From JAGRAX01 sp041391365 (lineage in GTDB: Bacteria > Bdellovibrionota_G > JALEGL01 > JAGRMV01): 64,000 nt of DNA. Location of the stretch: assembly GCA_041391365.1 (NCBI GenBank), contig JAWKOC010000003.1, forward strand, positions 1 through 64,000. Direction: 5' to 3'. Position 1 is the stretch's first letter. Each line of letters starts with the position of its first letter. The notes beneath the pieces are model-generated. The model saw nothing but the letters and a program-made list of their open reading frames with translations. It was not told the DNA's origin and ran no database searches. The position numbers and the translations under genes were made by a program. Below are positions 36,265 through 45,392 of this stretch, in pieces.

Positions 36265-36593
36265 TGACCACCTTGGTGTTGCTGTTGATCATGATTGGCT
36301 TTGCAGCTTGGGTTCTAGCTCCCCATTGGAAAAAGAAAGGGGCCTATCACTACATTCATTTTTTCGAAACTCCCATCGTATTGCAACAACTCAAAGAATC
36401 CAAATCGCTGCTATTGCAATCTCTTCGGGAACTGGATCTCGACTATGAAACGGGAAAGCTCTCGGTAGAGGATTACAAAGAACTCACCCAAAAAACACGG
36501 GCACAAACCGCAGAAGTTTTGCTTGAAATAGATCAAGAAGAAGAAAAATGGAAAATCTTTAAGCAGCAGTGGGAGAAGCATGTTCATGAATAG
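36264..36593 (+). CDS. CcmI-like short membrane protein
   Basis: About 109 residues, with one N-terminal membrane helix (VLLLIMIGFAAWVLAPHW) and a helical tail with ELDLDYETGKLSVEDYKELT, the motif found in CcmI/CcmH-type and related zinc-ribbon proteins of cytochrome c maturation operons. AAGGAG lies upstream and the ATG overlaps the ccmF stop (TGATG). It probably presents apocytochrome to CcmF. Its exact membership in CcmI is uncertain because the periplasmic TPR domain is missing. Confidence 0.65.
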   Translation: MTTLVLLLIMIGFAAWVLAPHWKKKGAYHYIHFFETPIVLQQLKESKSLLLQSLRELDLDYETGKLSVEDYKELTQKTRAQTAEVLLEIDQEEEKWKIFKQQWEKHVHE

Positions 36594-37734
36594 GCTCAAA
36601 TCTGCGTGGACGCTCCTTTGTATTTTTCTTTTTTTATCCAGTGCAAATGCACCTCATCTTTTTGCGCAAGTCGCAACCCTACGGGGTCAACTGAAACTGC
36701 ATGGAGCTCCTTCATCATCAATGCTCCCAGAAACCGAGCTCCTGCTTGGAATGTTTTATTTTGATCGCGAAATCGCCAATCAAAAAAGTTTGAGCCAAAA
36801 AGATGGAAGTTTTTCTTTCACCAAATTGCCCTTGCAAGAAAATTACACCTACATTGTCAAAGCCACGTATGAGGGCATGGATTTTTTTTCTGATCCCGTC
36901 AATCTTACATCATCGTCTAGCTCCCCCTTACACACAGAATTGACCATCTACCCTGTAACTTCTTCCACAGAAAACATCGAGATGACCGAACGCATTTTTT
37001 TTGATCTTTCCAAAGAAAGTGACTTGATCAAGATCAGTCATGAAATCACACTCGAAAACAAAGGCGCCGCGGCCTACAATCCCATGGCCGAGGATGGTCA
37101 AAAAATCGTTTTAGAACTTCTCAAGGGATCTTTTGATCTTTCTTTGGGGTCCGGATTGAACCGATCCGAGGTAGACATTGACGAAGAGAAAAGTGCACTC
37201 ATCCTTCGCAAACGTTTGTATCCCGATCGACCTGGACAAAAATTCGAGTTTTCCTATTTTTATGTCCCCGATGGACATCATATTTCGTTTCCTCGCAAAC
37301 TCAGCATCACTCGAAAACTGTGGAGCTTCTCTTTCAATTCTTCAAAACCTTCGATCAAGAACAATCTCTTTTCGTGGATCAACGACAATCAAGGACCCCG
37401 ATACGAAGCTACAAATCTTCCTGCGGGGGCTTCCATCGACCTAACGATTTCCAACATTCCTCTGCAAAAAGATCCTTATTTTCACGCCCTCTATGCGGGC
37501 CTTGCTTTTTTGGTTTTTTTCTTCGGGGCATACATTTGGCAACAAAAGCGCAACACAAAGCAAACACCAAACATAGATCCAACGCGTTTGGCGTTTGAAC
37601 ATCTTCAACATCTTACAAAACAATACAAAGAAGGATCCATTTCCAAAAAGCAATTCGATCGCCAACACAAAGAGTTGCAACAGTATCTGTTTGAAAAAAA
37701 CAAAGAAGAGGATATTTTCATCAAGGCATCATGA
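36580..37734 (+). CDS. Secreted, C-terminally anchored protein of the Ccm operon
   Basis: 384 residues with a signal peptide (LLCIFLFLSSANAPHLFAQ), a beta-rich region resembling a carboxypeptidase-regulatory domain (residues 30-125: TLRGQLKLHGAP, DGSFSFTKLPLQENYTYIVKA) and then a domain ending near 300. A membrane helix near 308-326 and a basic, charged cytoplasmic tail with KEGSISKKQFDRQHKEL follow. Related genes of unknown role occur in ccm operons of other deltaproteobacteria, which supports a link to haem or cytochrome handling. The start overlaps the previous gene; the end overlaps ccmA. Confidence 0.6.
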   Translation: MFMNRLKSAWTLLCIFLFLSSANAPHLFAQVATLRGQLKLHGAPSSSMLPETELLLGMFYFDREIANQKSLSQKDGSFSFTKLPLQENYTYIVKATYEGMDFFSDPVNLTSSSSSPLHTELTIYPVTSSTENIEMTERIFFDLSKESDLIKISHEITLENKGAAAYNPMAEDGQKIVLELLKGSFDLSLGSGLNRSEVDIDEEKSALILRKRLYPDRPGQKFEFSYFYVPDGHHISFPRKLSITRKLWSFSFNSSKPSIKNNLFSWINDNQGPRYEATNLPAGASIDLTISNIPLQKDPYFHALYAGLAFLVFFFGAYIWQQKRNTKQTPNIDPTRLAFEHLQHLTKQYKEGSISKKQFDRQHKELQQYLFEKNKEEDIFIKAS

Positions 37735-38369
37735 AGCATTTTTTGATTGGATTGGAAAACATAACGTATCAAATCGGTTACAAAACCATTTTTGACCGAT
37801 TTTCATTTCATGTTGAAAAAAACATTCATCGATGTGTGGTCGGCCCCAATGGAAGTGGCAAAACCACGCTTCTCAAAATGTTGGCGGGGTGGATTCATCC
37901 AACCAAAGGTCAACGACTGGCCTTTGGACCCGAACATTCGAATCCATCGACCGATCTTATGCAAAAACAAATTGGGATTTGTTTGACACAGCCTGCTTTG
38001 TTCGACGCGCTTTCCATTCAAGAAAATTTTTTGTGGATCTCCAAACTAGCGGGACAGAGCGCGATTTCCACCGATGCACTGGAAGACATGGAACACTTGG
38101 GAATTTCTGGATTGATGGATCGAAAACCTCCCACACTTTCCAGTGGAGAAAGACAAAAATTTTCTCTGATCCGTTCATGGATGCTTTCTCCTCATGTTCT
38201 TCTTCTGGATGAACCCACAAGTTTTTTGGATGAACAAAGTCGAGCACCTTTGATCGAGATCCTCCATAAAAAAGCGCAGGATACCACCATCGTGATCGCC
38301 ACACACGACACACAACTTATGGATCAGTTGCAATTTCATACGTTGGCATTGCCGGGGAAAGCGTTGTGA
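37731..38369 (+). CDS. ccmA: Haem-export ABC transporter ATPase CcmA
   Basis: 212 residues. Walker A is GPNGSGKTTLLKML near 37, the ABC signature LSSGERQKFSLIRSW near 137, and Walker B with the catalytic glutamate LLLDEPTSFLD near 160, with a switch His in ATHD. The small size fits CcmA rather than a general ABC protein. It powers release of haem-loaded CcmE. Four-base overlaps join it to its neighbours. Confidence 0.9.
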   Translation: MKHFLIGLENITYQIGYKTIFDRFSFHVEKNIHRCVVGPNGSGKTTLLKMLAGWIHPTKGQRLAFGPEHSNPSTDLMQKQIGICLTQPALFDALSIQENFLWISKLAGQSAISTDALEDMEHLGISGLMDRKPPTLSSGERQKFSLIRSWMLSPHVLLLDEPTSFLDEQSRAPLIEILHKKAQDTTIVIATHDTQLMDQLQFHTLALPGKAL

Positions 38370-39022
38370 AACCTTTTTTTCAAACCCTGTGGACGCTGCT
38401 CCGTCTGGAACTCATGCTGGATGGTCGAAAACGTTTTTTGCTCTATTCCAATGTATTGTTCTGTGCACTGTGCATGTTTCTTTTCAAAGTGGTGCTGCGA
38501 GAACCTGAGTATGATCACTTGGCTGGAATGTTTTGGCTCGTGAGTCTGTTTTCCTGTCATGGAATTTTTTTGCTTCGCAACTCGCACGCCCATGCAGACA
38601 TGGATCATCATTTGCTGCACACAGGAATCGATGCCTATCAACTTTTTGTAGGAAAATCCCTGGGCAGTATGGTGCAACTTCTGGGAATTCAAATCGCCTG
38701 TGGTTTTTTGATGGCATTGTTTTTTGGGTTTGATGTTTTGGTGCTCTGGAATCATACAGGGGCCATTGTCGCGGTCGATGCCTCCATCGCATGGATTGGA
38801 ACTCTGATGATGGGTAGTTTGAGAAACTCCTCTGTCGGTAAAATGATGTTTTCTTTGTTTTTCTACCCCCTGCTCACGCCGGTTTTTTTACTTGGCTACT
38901 TGACCTTGTCAGCACTCTCCCCCGACAACCCTTTGGGACAAAGCTCTTCATTATTATGGGGGATTTTTTGTATTTTTTTGGCCATTTCGCTTATGGTGTC
39001 TTCGTACATATGGGAAGAATAA
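38366..39022 (+). CDS. ccmB: Haem-export ABC transporter permease CcmB
   Basis: 218 residues with six membrane helices (MFWLVSLFSCHGIFLLRN; FLLGYLTLSALS), of the length and layout of CcmB. It partners CcmA and lies between it and ccmC as in most ccm operons. Primary sequence identity to well-studied CcmB is not obvious by eye, so the call leans on size, topology and position. Confidence 0.78.
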   Translation: MKPFFQTLWTLLRLELMLDGRKRFLLYSNVLFCALCMFLFKVVLREPEYDHLAGMFWLVSLFSCHGIFLLRNSHAHADMDHHLLHTGIDAYQLFVGKSLGSMVQLLGIQIACGFLMALFFGFDVLVLWNHTGAIVAVDASIAWIGTLMMGSLRNSSVGKMMFSLFFYPLLTPVFLLGYLTLSALSPDNPLGQSSSLLWGIFCIFLAISLMVSSYIWEE

Positions 39023-39690
39023 CCAAAGACTTCGACCTCCTGCTGCTCGCCATTTTCTGTGTGCTGCTCGCCATTGGAAGAATTTTTTTGGGCACGCCCG
39101 AAGAAGCGAGTCAGGGCCTGGTTCAAAAAATTTTCTATATTCATGTTCCAAGCGCCATCACCATGTATGTCGGCTATTTTGTCGGACTTGTTGCTTCGAT
39201 TTTTTATTTGGTAGAAAAAAAATCTTCATGGGATCGTCTCGCACACTGCGCGATCGAAGTGGCCTATGTATTTACGGTCATTGTTTTGTGTACAGGCCCT
39301 TTGTGGGCAAAGCCCATATGGGGAACCTATTGGACCTGGGAGCCTCGCCTGACCAGCACGCTACTGCTGTGGTTCATGTACAGCGCATATTTGCTGATCC
39401 GAAAAGCGTCAAAAGGTGAAGCCTCTGGCACCAAGGCAAGTGCCATTGTGGCCATCATTGCTTTTGCAAACGTACCCCTGGTCCATTTGTCTGTCCGACT
39501 GTGGAGAGGCATACACCCCAGCGTATTGGCCAATGACAATGGTCTACCTGATAGCATGAAAGCAACCTTGCTCATCTCATTCTCGGCGATGCTTGTGTTG
39601 TTCGCCGCGCTTTTACGGCTTCGACTTCGTGTTGAGAAAATGAGTCACACCTTGCAGCTGCAATCGATGCATTCGAGAGGGGACCAATGA
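39010..39690 (+). CDS. ccmC: Haem transporter subunit CcmC
   Basis: 226 residues with six membrane helices. The tryptophan-rich haem-handling segment is WGTYWTWEPRLTSTLLLWF near residue 106, with the flanking His in FYIHVPSA near 45 and VHLSVRLW near 163. It delivers haem to CcmE. The start ATG at 39010 overlaps ccmB by 13 bases; an earlier in-frame codon at 38956 lies deeper in ccmB and is less likely. Confidence 0.92.
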   Translation: MGRITKDFDLLLLAIFCVLLAIGRIFLGTPEEASQGLVQKIFYIHVPSAITMYVGYFVGLVASIFYLVEKKSSWDRLAHCAIEVAYVFTVIVLCTGPLWAKPIWGTYWTWEPRLTSTLLLWFMYSAYLLIRKASKGEASGTKASAIVAIIAFANVPLVHLSVRLWRGIHPSVLANDNGLPDSMKATLLISFSAMLVLFAALLRLRLRVEKMSHTLQLQSMHSRGDQ

Positions 39691-39812
39691 CGTACCTTGT
39701 TCTTGCCTACGTTGCATTTGCCGTGATTGTTGTTGGCTATGTCTTCAAGTTGGTCATGAAACTTCGTTGCCTGACCAAGGCATTGGAAGAGTCTAAAAAA
39801 GCGAATAACTGA
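39687..39812 (+). CDS. ccmD: CcmD-like small membrane protein
   Basis: 41 residues: one membrane helix (VLAYVAFAVIVVGYVFKLV) and a charged tail ending KKANN. The ATG overlaps the ccmC stop (ATGA), as is usual for ccmD. CcmD is always tiny and poorly conserved and stabilises the CcmABC-CcmE complex. It is shorter than many gene-callers allow. Its last 20 bases overlap the 3' end of the convergent gene on the minus strand. Confidence 0.75.
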   Translation: MTYLVLAYVAFAVIVVGYVFKLVMKLRCLTKALEESKKANN

Positions 39813-40704
39813 TAGAGGCCCCAACGATCGAACCTTGGACTCCATAGGCTCCGTTGGAATCAAGCAAAGTGCGATGCGTATATCCCAACGCAGCTTTTAC
39901 ATTGGAGTTGATGCTGTACTGAATTTTTGCGGAAGATGCCACGATCAAAGACTTGTCGGCAATGTTTTGGTTTTCTTCAAAAGCCGAAGCAACTTTTGCA
40001 ACCATACAATCAACCGCAAGAGAAAGATTTTTGGTAATGTCCCATGTGCTCGAAACCTGAGCTTTTTGGATTTTTTGTGTTCCAAAAACGCCTGTTTCAG
40101 CACCGCCACCCAACGCTTGCTGTGCTAAGTTGAATGACAACTTTACATCTCCAAAGGAGCGAGAAACTTTTGCACCGTAGGTCAAAAACAATCTTGAATC
40201 ACGATCAAATTTATCATCACATTTGGCTCCCCCCATAGAGAGTTCGACAAAAAGGTCGTTGTGCAAAATACGTTTCCACGACTGAGACAAACTCACGGTA
40301 CCATGGGAGTGACGATCCATTCCCAAACTTGTGTTGAAAGCTGTCATGTCCAAGCGATTCATGGATCGAGAAAAATGAGTGACCCAAAGTCCCTGCTGAT
40401 AATCCCGTGCCAAAAACTTGATCTCCACATTGGACTGCGCCACGCGATCGAAACCATTTCCTGCAAAGGCATTTTGTGCGATTTGGCTTCGTGAAATTTC
40501 CAATGCCGTTCTCCCAGACAAACGTTTCAATGCAGATTCTTGGTGGGAAACTCCTGAAAAAGACGAAGCATCCATTTCAAAACCATATTGCCCGTGGTAG
40601 GGAATCAATGAAAAGCGTTGGTAGAGTGTAAGATCTGACGCAAGGCATGGCATCGCAAAAGCGATCATCGCGAGTGCACTTAGCCATGTCAGGTTTTTTC
40701 TCAT
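39793..40704 (-). CDS. Secreted beta-rich protein, possible outer membrane barrel
   Basis: About 303 residues. A signal peptide ends CLASD. The rest alternates polar and hydrophobic residues (NVEIKFLARDYQQGLWVTHF; SSTWDITKNLSLAVDCMV; SIVGASISYSLF) and ends in Phe, as outer membrane beta-barrels do. A Met at 40704 gives the clean signal peptide, but the AAGGAG touches the ATG with no spacer; a TTG at 40734 is the alternative, with no clear ribosome site. Convergent with ccmD. Unknown function. Confidence 0.65.
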   Translation of the reverse strand: MRKNLTWLSALAMIAFAMPCLASDLTLYQRFSLIPYHGQYGFEMDASSFSGVSHQESALKRLSGRTALEISRSQIAQNAFAGNGFDRVAQSNVEIKFLARDYQQGLWVTHFSRSMNRLDMTAFNTSLGMDRHSHGTVSLSQSWKRILHNDLFVELSMGGAKCDDKFDRDSRLFLTYGAKVSRSFGDVKLSFNLAQQALGGGAETGVFGTQKIQKAQVSSTWDITKNLSLAVDCMVAKVASAFEENQNIADKSLIVASSAKIQYSINSNVKAALGYTHRTLLDSNGAYGVQGSIVGASISYSLF

Positions 40705-40979
40705 CTCCTTCTTATTTTGCAAAATACGAGCCAAAATATGGGCCAGAGAGAAAAATACTTACTATACTGATATTATTATGTTTTTTGTCTTTTGTTCCTG
40801 ATTGCCCCCAAAGATTGGCGAAGTCTGGCCCACAAAGGGGTTTTGATGTCGCAAAAAATGCATGCAAAACCAAAGCACCTGAAATGACGAGCAAAAGATG
40901 CTCTTCTTTGGAGTGGAACGTTGATCTACCCCTCAGCTTGCGATAAACATATTCCTGAAAAACCATCGGACAAAACGCA

Positions 40980-42725
40980 TTGATTGAACAAGCCAAAAAA
41001 CTCGCCAAACAAAGACGGTTTCTCGAAGCCGCAAAAATCTATCAATCGATGGATTTCCAAGAGAAAGCCCAAGAAATGTTGGGATTGCATGCTTTTGAGA
41101 CCAAAAATTATTCCAAAGCGTTGGATCATCTCAGACAAACCAAACGTTTTGATTTGCTGGCCAAAGTGTATTGGGAACTTGGGATGGAAAAAGAATATTT
41201 CGAATCCAGTGGTCAACACTGCGTATCCCAGGGAATGACCCAACAAGCCGCACAGTTTTTTTCACAGGCAAAAGCCTTTCTTCGTTCCGCCAAAATGTAT
41301 GAAGATCTTTTCGATTATCGAAATGCAGCCATGAATTATCTCAAAGCTGGAAAAATCGAAGTGGCGTGTGATCACCTACGCAAGATTGGAGACCATCTAC
41401 GGGTAGCCCGCATCTACGAAATGTATGACGAGCCACAAAAGGCTCTCGTGATCTACAAACAACTCAATGTCAAAAAGAAGGTTGTAGAAATTTTAGAAAA
41501 ACAAAACCTTCCTTATCAGCTGGCCAAATATCATTTGGAATTGGGAAATCGAGATCATGCCATGGGGTTGATCTCAGCCATTCAATACAATCATCCTGAT
41601 TTTGCAAAGGCTCAACTTCTTCTGGCCAAGCAATTGAGAAAGCAAGGACGCTTTGATCAAGTCTTGAAAATTTTTCATCGCTGTTTTGAAGATCATCGTA
41701 TTTCCATCAGTCCCTCCACCCTATTTGGATTTGGACTCTTGCTTGAGGAAATGGAACATTATGCCGAGGCCCTCAAAGTGTTCTACAGCTTGGTGGAAAA
41801 AGATGAGAAAAATGCTGAACTGAAAAACAAAATTGATCAAATTGAAAACAAACTTTCTCCCATTCACACTTCTGACATCAAAAAAATTCGAACCTACGAA
41901 AATCGTTTTCAGGTTTTGCAGACTCTTGGAAAAGGCGCGATGGGCGTGGTGTACAAAGCCAATGATGTCTTGCTCAACAAAATTGTTGCCGTAAAAACCA
42001 TGTACAAAAATCACCTGGACGATCAAGACCTACTCAAGGCCTTCATTCAAGAGGGAGAAACCGCCAAATCTCTACGTCACCCCAACATCATCGAAGTGTA
42101 TGACTATGGCATGGACGGTTCTCAATATTTTATCTCCATGGAATATCTCAATGGAAAACCCTTGAACGAGGCCCTGAAAAAAATTACGCGATTGAGTTTG
42201 GACAATTTCCTTTCCATTGCCATTCCTCTATGCCAAGCCGTCAACTACGCACACGAAAACAACATCATTCATCGAGACATCAAACCCTCCAACGTCATGT
42301 TGCTACCCAACAAATCTCTGAAATTGATGGATTTTGGGATCTCGAAAATCGTGAACAAAACCTTCAGCTACCGATCCTTGGCCAGAGGCACACCCATCTA
42401 CATGTCTCCGGAACAGATTCTAGGCATTCAAACCAACAAACAATCCGATATCTATTCTCTGGGAATTTTGTTGTTTGAAATGGCATGTGGAGAACCCCCC
42501 TTCAAAAAAGGCGATGTTCTCTACGATCATATTCACAAGCCGCCCCCCGAGCTCGCCAAGATTGACCCATCCATTCCCTTTGAACTGGTCAATGTCATCA
42601 TGCCTTGTTTGGCCAAAAAACCTGAGAGACGTCCCACGAGTGTAAAAAAGATTTTGGATGTGTTGACAAAAATCGATGCTGGAACCGCAATCCGTGATGA
42701 CGGATCGATTCAGAATTTGGCCTAG
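40980..42725 (+). CDS. TPR-like Ser/Thr protein kinase
   Basis: 581 residues. The first 285 or so are tandem helical hairpins (AKKLAKQRRFLEAAKIYQ; YQLAKYHLELGNRDHAMG) like TPRs. A Hanks-type kinase domain follows (about 305-570) with glycine loop LGKGAMGVVYKA near 317, the VAVKTMYK lysine, HRDIKPSN near 431, DFGISK near 450 and the activation segment ending SPEQ. No membrane helix, so it acts in the cytoplasm. No ATG fits; a TTG at 40980 is assumed. The gap 40705-40979 before it shows no other gene. Confidence 0.88.
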   Translation: MIEQAKKLAKQRRFLEAAKIYQSMDFQEKAQEMLGLHAFETKNYSKALDHLRQTKRFDLLAKVYWELGMEKEYFESSGQHCVSQGMTQQAAQFFSQAKAFLRSAKMYEDLFDYRNAAMNYLKAGKIEVACDHLRKIGDHLRVARIYEMYDEPQKALVIYKQLNVKKKVVEILEKQNLPYQLAKYHLELGNRDHAMGLISAIQYNHPDFAKAQLLLAKQLRKQGRFDQVLKIFHRCFEDHRISISPSTLFGFGLLLEEMEHYAEALKVFYSLVEKDEKNAELKNKIDQIENKLSPIHTSDIKKIRTYENRFQVLQTLGKGAMGVVYKANDVLLNKIVAVKTMYKNHLDDQDLLKAFIQEGETAKSLRHPNIIEVYDYGMDGSQYFISMEYLNGKPLNEALKKITRLSLDNFLSIAIPLCQAVNYAHENNIIHRDIKPSNVMLLPNKSLKLMDFGISKIVNKTFSYRSLARGTPIYMSPEQILGIQTNKQSDIYSLGILLFEMACGEPPFKKGDVLYDHIHKPPPELAKIDPSIPFELVNVIMPCLAKKPERRPTSVKKILDVLTKIDAGTAIRDDGSIQNLA

Positions 42726-42743
42726 AGATTGGACCAAACCGTC

Positions 42744-43109
42744 TTACGAAGAAAAAAACTCTTTGATGTACAGATCAATCGAAGATCTCATGTGTGAATC
42801 AATATGAATGAAATTGAGCGCAATCACGGGAGGTTGATCATCGGACAGATCAATCCGAACCACGCGAGCTTTGCACGAAATCACCTGATTTGATTTTGGT
42901 ATCTTAAAGGTGATTTTCATGATTTGACTGATGTTGGGGAGTTCTTTTCCTTCTTCTACAATCGAAGCCGTGACACAAAGACCTTCTTCCGAAAGATCCC
43001 GCGCATAGCCAAAAATAATTTTTTGGTCTTGCTGCGTCTCAACTGTCATCGAGACAGGAACCCGCGGGAATCTACGACGATCTTCTTTGCTGAAATCCCA
43101 AGATGCCAT
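42744..43109 (-). CDS. PilZ-domain protein, putative c-di-GMP receptor
   Basis: 121 residues, a single PilZ domain: DRRRFPRVPV near residue 10 carries the arginine motif and DLSEEGLCV near 38 the D/NxSxxG motif. It is a second PilZ protein in the window, not closely like the first at 26.4 kb. It converges with the kinase gene with an 18-base gap and diverges from the oligosaccharyltransferase gene. Confidence 0.85.
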   Translation of the reverse strand: MASWDFSKEDRRRFPRVPVSMTVETQQDQKIIFGYARDLSEEGLCVTASIVEEGKELPNISQIMKITFKIPKSNQVISCKARVVRIDLSDDQPPVIALNFIHIDSHMRSSIDLYIKEFFSS

Positions 43110-43169
43110 ATCTTACTATCATAAAACATTGATGAAAATTTCAAAAGATAAGACAATAAAAAAACTTCC

Positions 43170-45332
43170 ATGTTTGATCCAAAAAACACCTCCTTTTCCA
43201 AACGTCTCACACGCATCTGCTGGGTTGCTTTGTCGGCACTTTACCTCCTCTTGGGCTTTCAAAACATGCCTGGAGTTTTGACCAACAAAGGTGTGATCCT
43301 CAACGATTCCGATCCTTATTATCGGTTGGTTCGAATTGAATCCATCGCCACAGAAAAGTGGGTGTATCCCCTCAATGACCGCAGATTGGAATACCCCAAA
43401 GGATTTCATGTTCCCTGGCCATTGGGGTTGGATTATTTGATTGCCCTTCCTCTGAAAGCCTTTGAGGTCAAAAGCCAAGCGTTGATTGCGGCCATCAGCG
43501 CCACATCGATTCCTTTTTTGGCATTTCCGATCTTTGTTTTGACCTGCCTTTCCTTGTTTCTCCTTTCCGGTTCGCAGGGCTTTGCCATGCTGAGTGGACT
43601 GATGGTCATGCTATTTCCTTTTGTGATGTACCAATCAGGCATTGGCCGCATCGATCATCATTTTTTGGAAGCCTTGTTTTGCGTAAGCGCTTTGTGCGGA
43701 TTCCTGGCCGAGGAACAACATCACAATAAATATACCTTTTGGGGATTGGTGCTGCTGCTGGGGTTGGCACCTAGTTTTTGGCCTCAAGCATGGATCATCG
43801 GCCCCATGATGGGCCTCGCCTTTTTGGGGCAACACCGAATGACACAATTTTCGCGAAGAGCCTATGTATTTATCTTCGCAGCCTTGATGCATACGGGAAT
43901 GCTCGCCTTGAGCGGAAACTTCCTTTCTGGATCCTTTTCGTTGTTTGGATTTTCATGGTGGACGAGCTTCGGATATTTTGGCCTTGCGAGTGTTTTTGGA
44001 TTGTTGTCATGGATTCGAAAAGAATCTCAATCTCTTCGCTGTTTTTCAGTCGCCTTGTCGGGCTTGAGTTTGGTGAGCAGTTTTTTGCTGTGGAGAAACG
44101 GAGCGCTGACGATGGGTCGAGAAATCCAATCCACCGGGCAAGCCTTGGTGAGAGCACCTGAGCACTTGACCGCTTCAACCTTGGAAGCGCGGCACCTTTA
44201 TCAACTTCCTGCAATCTTGTGGCTCAAGCAGGGACTCTACATGATCCCGTTGGCCTGTTTTTCCTCCATTTTTTTCCTACTCAAACGCAAATACATCCCT
44301 GTGATTCTTTTCGCGGCGATTCCATTGATTCTCTCGTGGATACAGGTTCGATTTGTAACCATGACAGGTCCCGTAGGTTGTGTACTCGTCACGATGTTAC
44401 TGTATGAACTGTATCAAATGCTCACCACCAAACGATGGATCAAAACAGCGCTCGTCAGCTTCTTGGCCATTGTGATCTTGTTTCCTTTTCGACCCCACAT
44501 GGGATGGACTCACTACGAAAACTCTCATCCTTTTTTTTCCTCGATTGTAGCTTTCGGTCAATTCAGCAAAAAAGAAGAAAAAATGCGGCCCTTGTCCCCC
44601 GAACTCCATTCCATCATGGCTCATTGGGACTATGGACACTGGCTTTTGTATTACACATCGTTCAACGTCGTAGCTCATCCCTTTCAAACACCTCTTTCTC
44701 AAAAAGTTTCAAAGATGTTTGTATCCGATGATTTTTCTCAATTGGATCAATTTGCCGAAAAACACAACGTGCAATACGTTCTCACAGAGTTTTCGCCCAA
44801 ACGATTTCATCGATGGCTCATCAACAGTGGAAAAAATCCAGATCCATACATTTACGTATTGAAAACAAACCAAGGGGATCACTACCAAATCAAAGAACCT
44901 GAATTCTTTTCTTTGAATGTGGCAAAATTTTATTTTCTCCATGCCATGGAATCCCCAGGAAACCATTCCGGACATTGGCGCCTGGTGTTCACGAGCCCAT
45001 TTGGATCCCCAGGCTACGAAAACCTTACCGCGATGAAAGGATTTGAACATGTCAAAGGAGCCACCATACGCTTGAAAAATGCCAAAGATCATCATTTGCA
45101 AATTCAAGCCCCGATCGAATACATTTATGACAAATCTTTCGTGTTTTCTCAGAATGGAGTTCTGGATGGAGAAGATTTGGTTTGGACCGTGCCGTATGCC
45201 TCGTTTGATCGAGGAGGCGTGTTTTTCGATGGCTATTATCACATCATCGACAAAAATGGGAAAGAGCATGCAAAAGTCGGTCCCATTCAAGAACAAGAAA
45301 TCATCCACGGTGAAGAAATTACAGTGTATTGA
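43170..45332 (+). CDS. STT3/PglB-type oligosaccharyltransferase
   Basis: 720 residues. About thirteen membrane helices occupy the first 440; the last 280 form a periplasmic domain. The metal-binding loop is NDSDPYYRL at 45-53, a DHH motif with a trailing Glu lies in GRIDHHFLEALF at 159-170, and HWDYG at 485-489 is a one-residue variant of the WWDYG sequon pocket. RF at 394-395 fits the conserved Arg. These are the key sites of STT3/AglB/PglB. It would move a lipid-linked glycan to Asn in exported proteins. No glycan-assembly genes are near. Confidence 0.85.
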   Translation: MFDPKNTSFSKRLTRICWVALSALYLLLGFQNMPGVLTNKGVILNDSDPYYRLVRIESIATEKWVYPLNDRRLEYPKGFHVPWPLGLDYLIALPLKAFEVKSQALIAAISATSIPFLAFPIFVLTCLSLFLLSGSQGFAMLSGLMVMLFPFVMYQSGIGRIDHHFLEALFCVSALCGFLAEEQHHNKYTFWGLVLLLGLAPSFWPQAWIIGPMMGLAFLGQHRMTQFSRRAYVFIFAALMHTGMLALSGNFLSGSFSLFGFSWWTSFGYFGLASVFGLLSWIRKESQSLRCFSVALSGLSLVSSFLLWRNGALTMGREIQSTGQALVRAPEHLTASTLEARHLYQLPAILWLKQGLYMIPLACFSSIFFLLKRKYIPVILFAAIPLILSWIQVRFVTMTGPVGCVLVTMLLYELYQMLTTKRWIKTALVSFLAIVILFPFRPHMGWTHYENSHPFFSSIVAFGQFSKKEEKMRPLSPELHSIMAHWDYGHWLLYYTSFNVVAHPFQTPLSQKVSKMFVSDDFSQLDQFAEKHNVQYVLTEFSPKRFHRWLINSGKNPDPYIYVLKTNQGDHYQIKEPEFFSLNVAKFYFLHAMESPGNHSGHWRLVFTSPFGSPGYENLTAMKGFEHVKGATIRLKNAKDHHLQIQAPIEYIYDKSFVFSQNGVLDGEDLVWTVPYASFDRGGVFFDGYYHIIDKNGKEHAKVGPIQEQEIIHGEEITVY

Positions 45333-45392
45333 GCCTGCCCCCCAAAACGAGAAATCGTTGAAATTCCTTTCAATCAATAGTACCTTCGGCGC

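Noticed and set aside
40647..40946. Possible small lipoprotein reading through the gap before the kinase
   Set aside because: It contains a hydrophobic run followed by Cys but has no suitable start codon in that position and overlaps the secreted-protein gene on the other strand.
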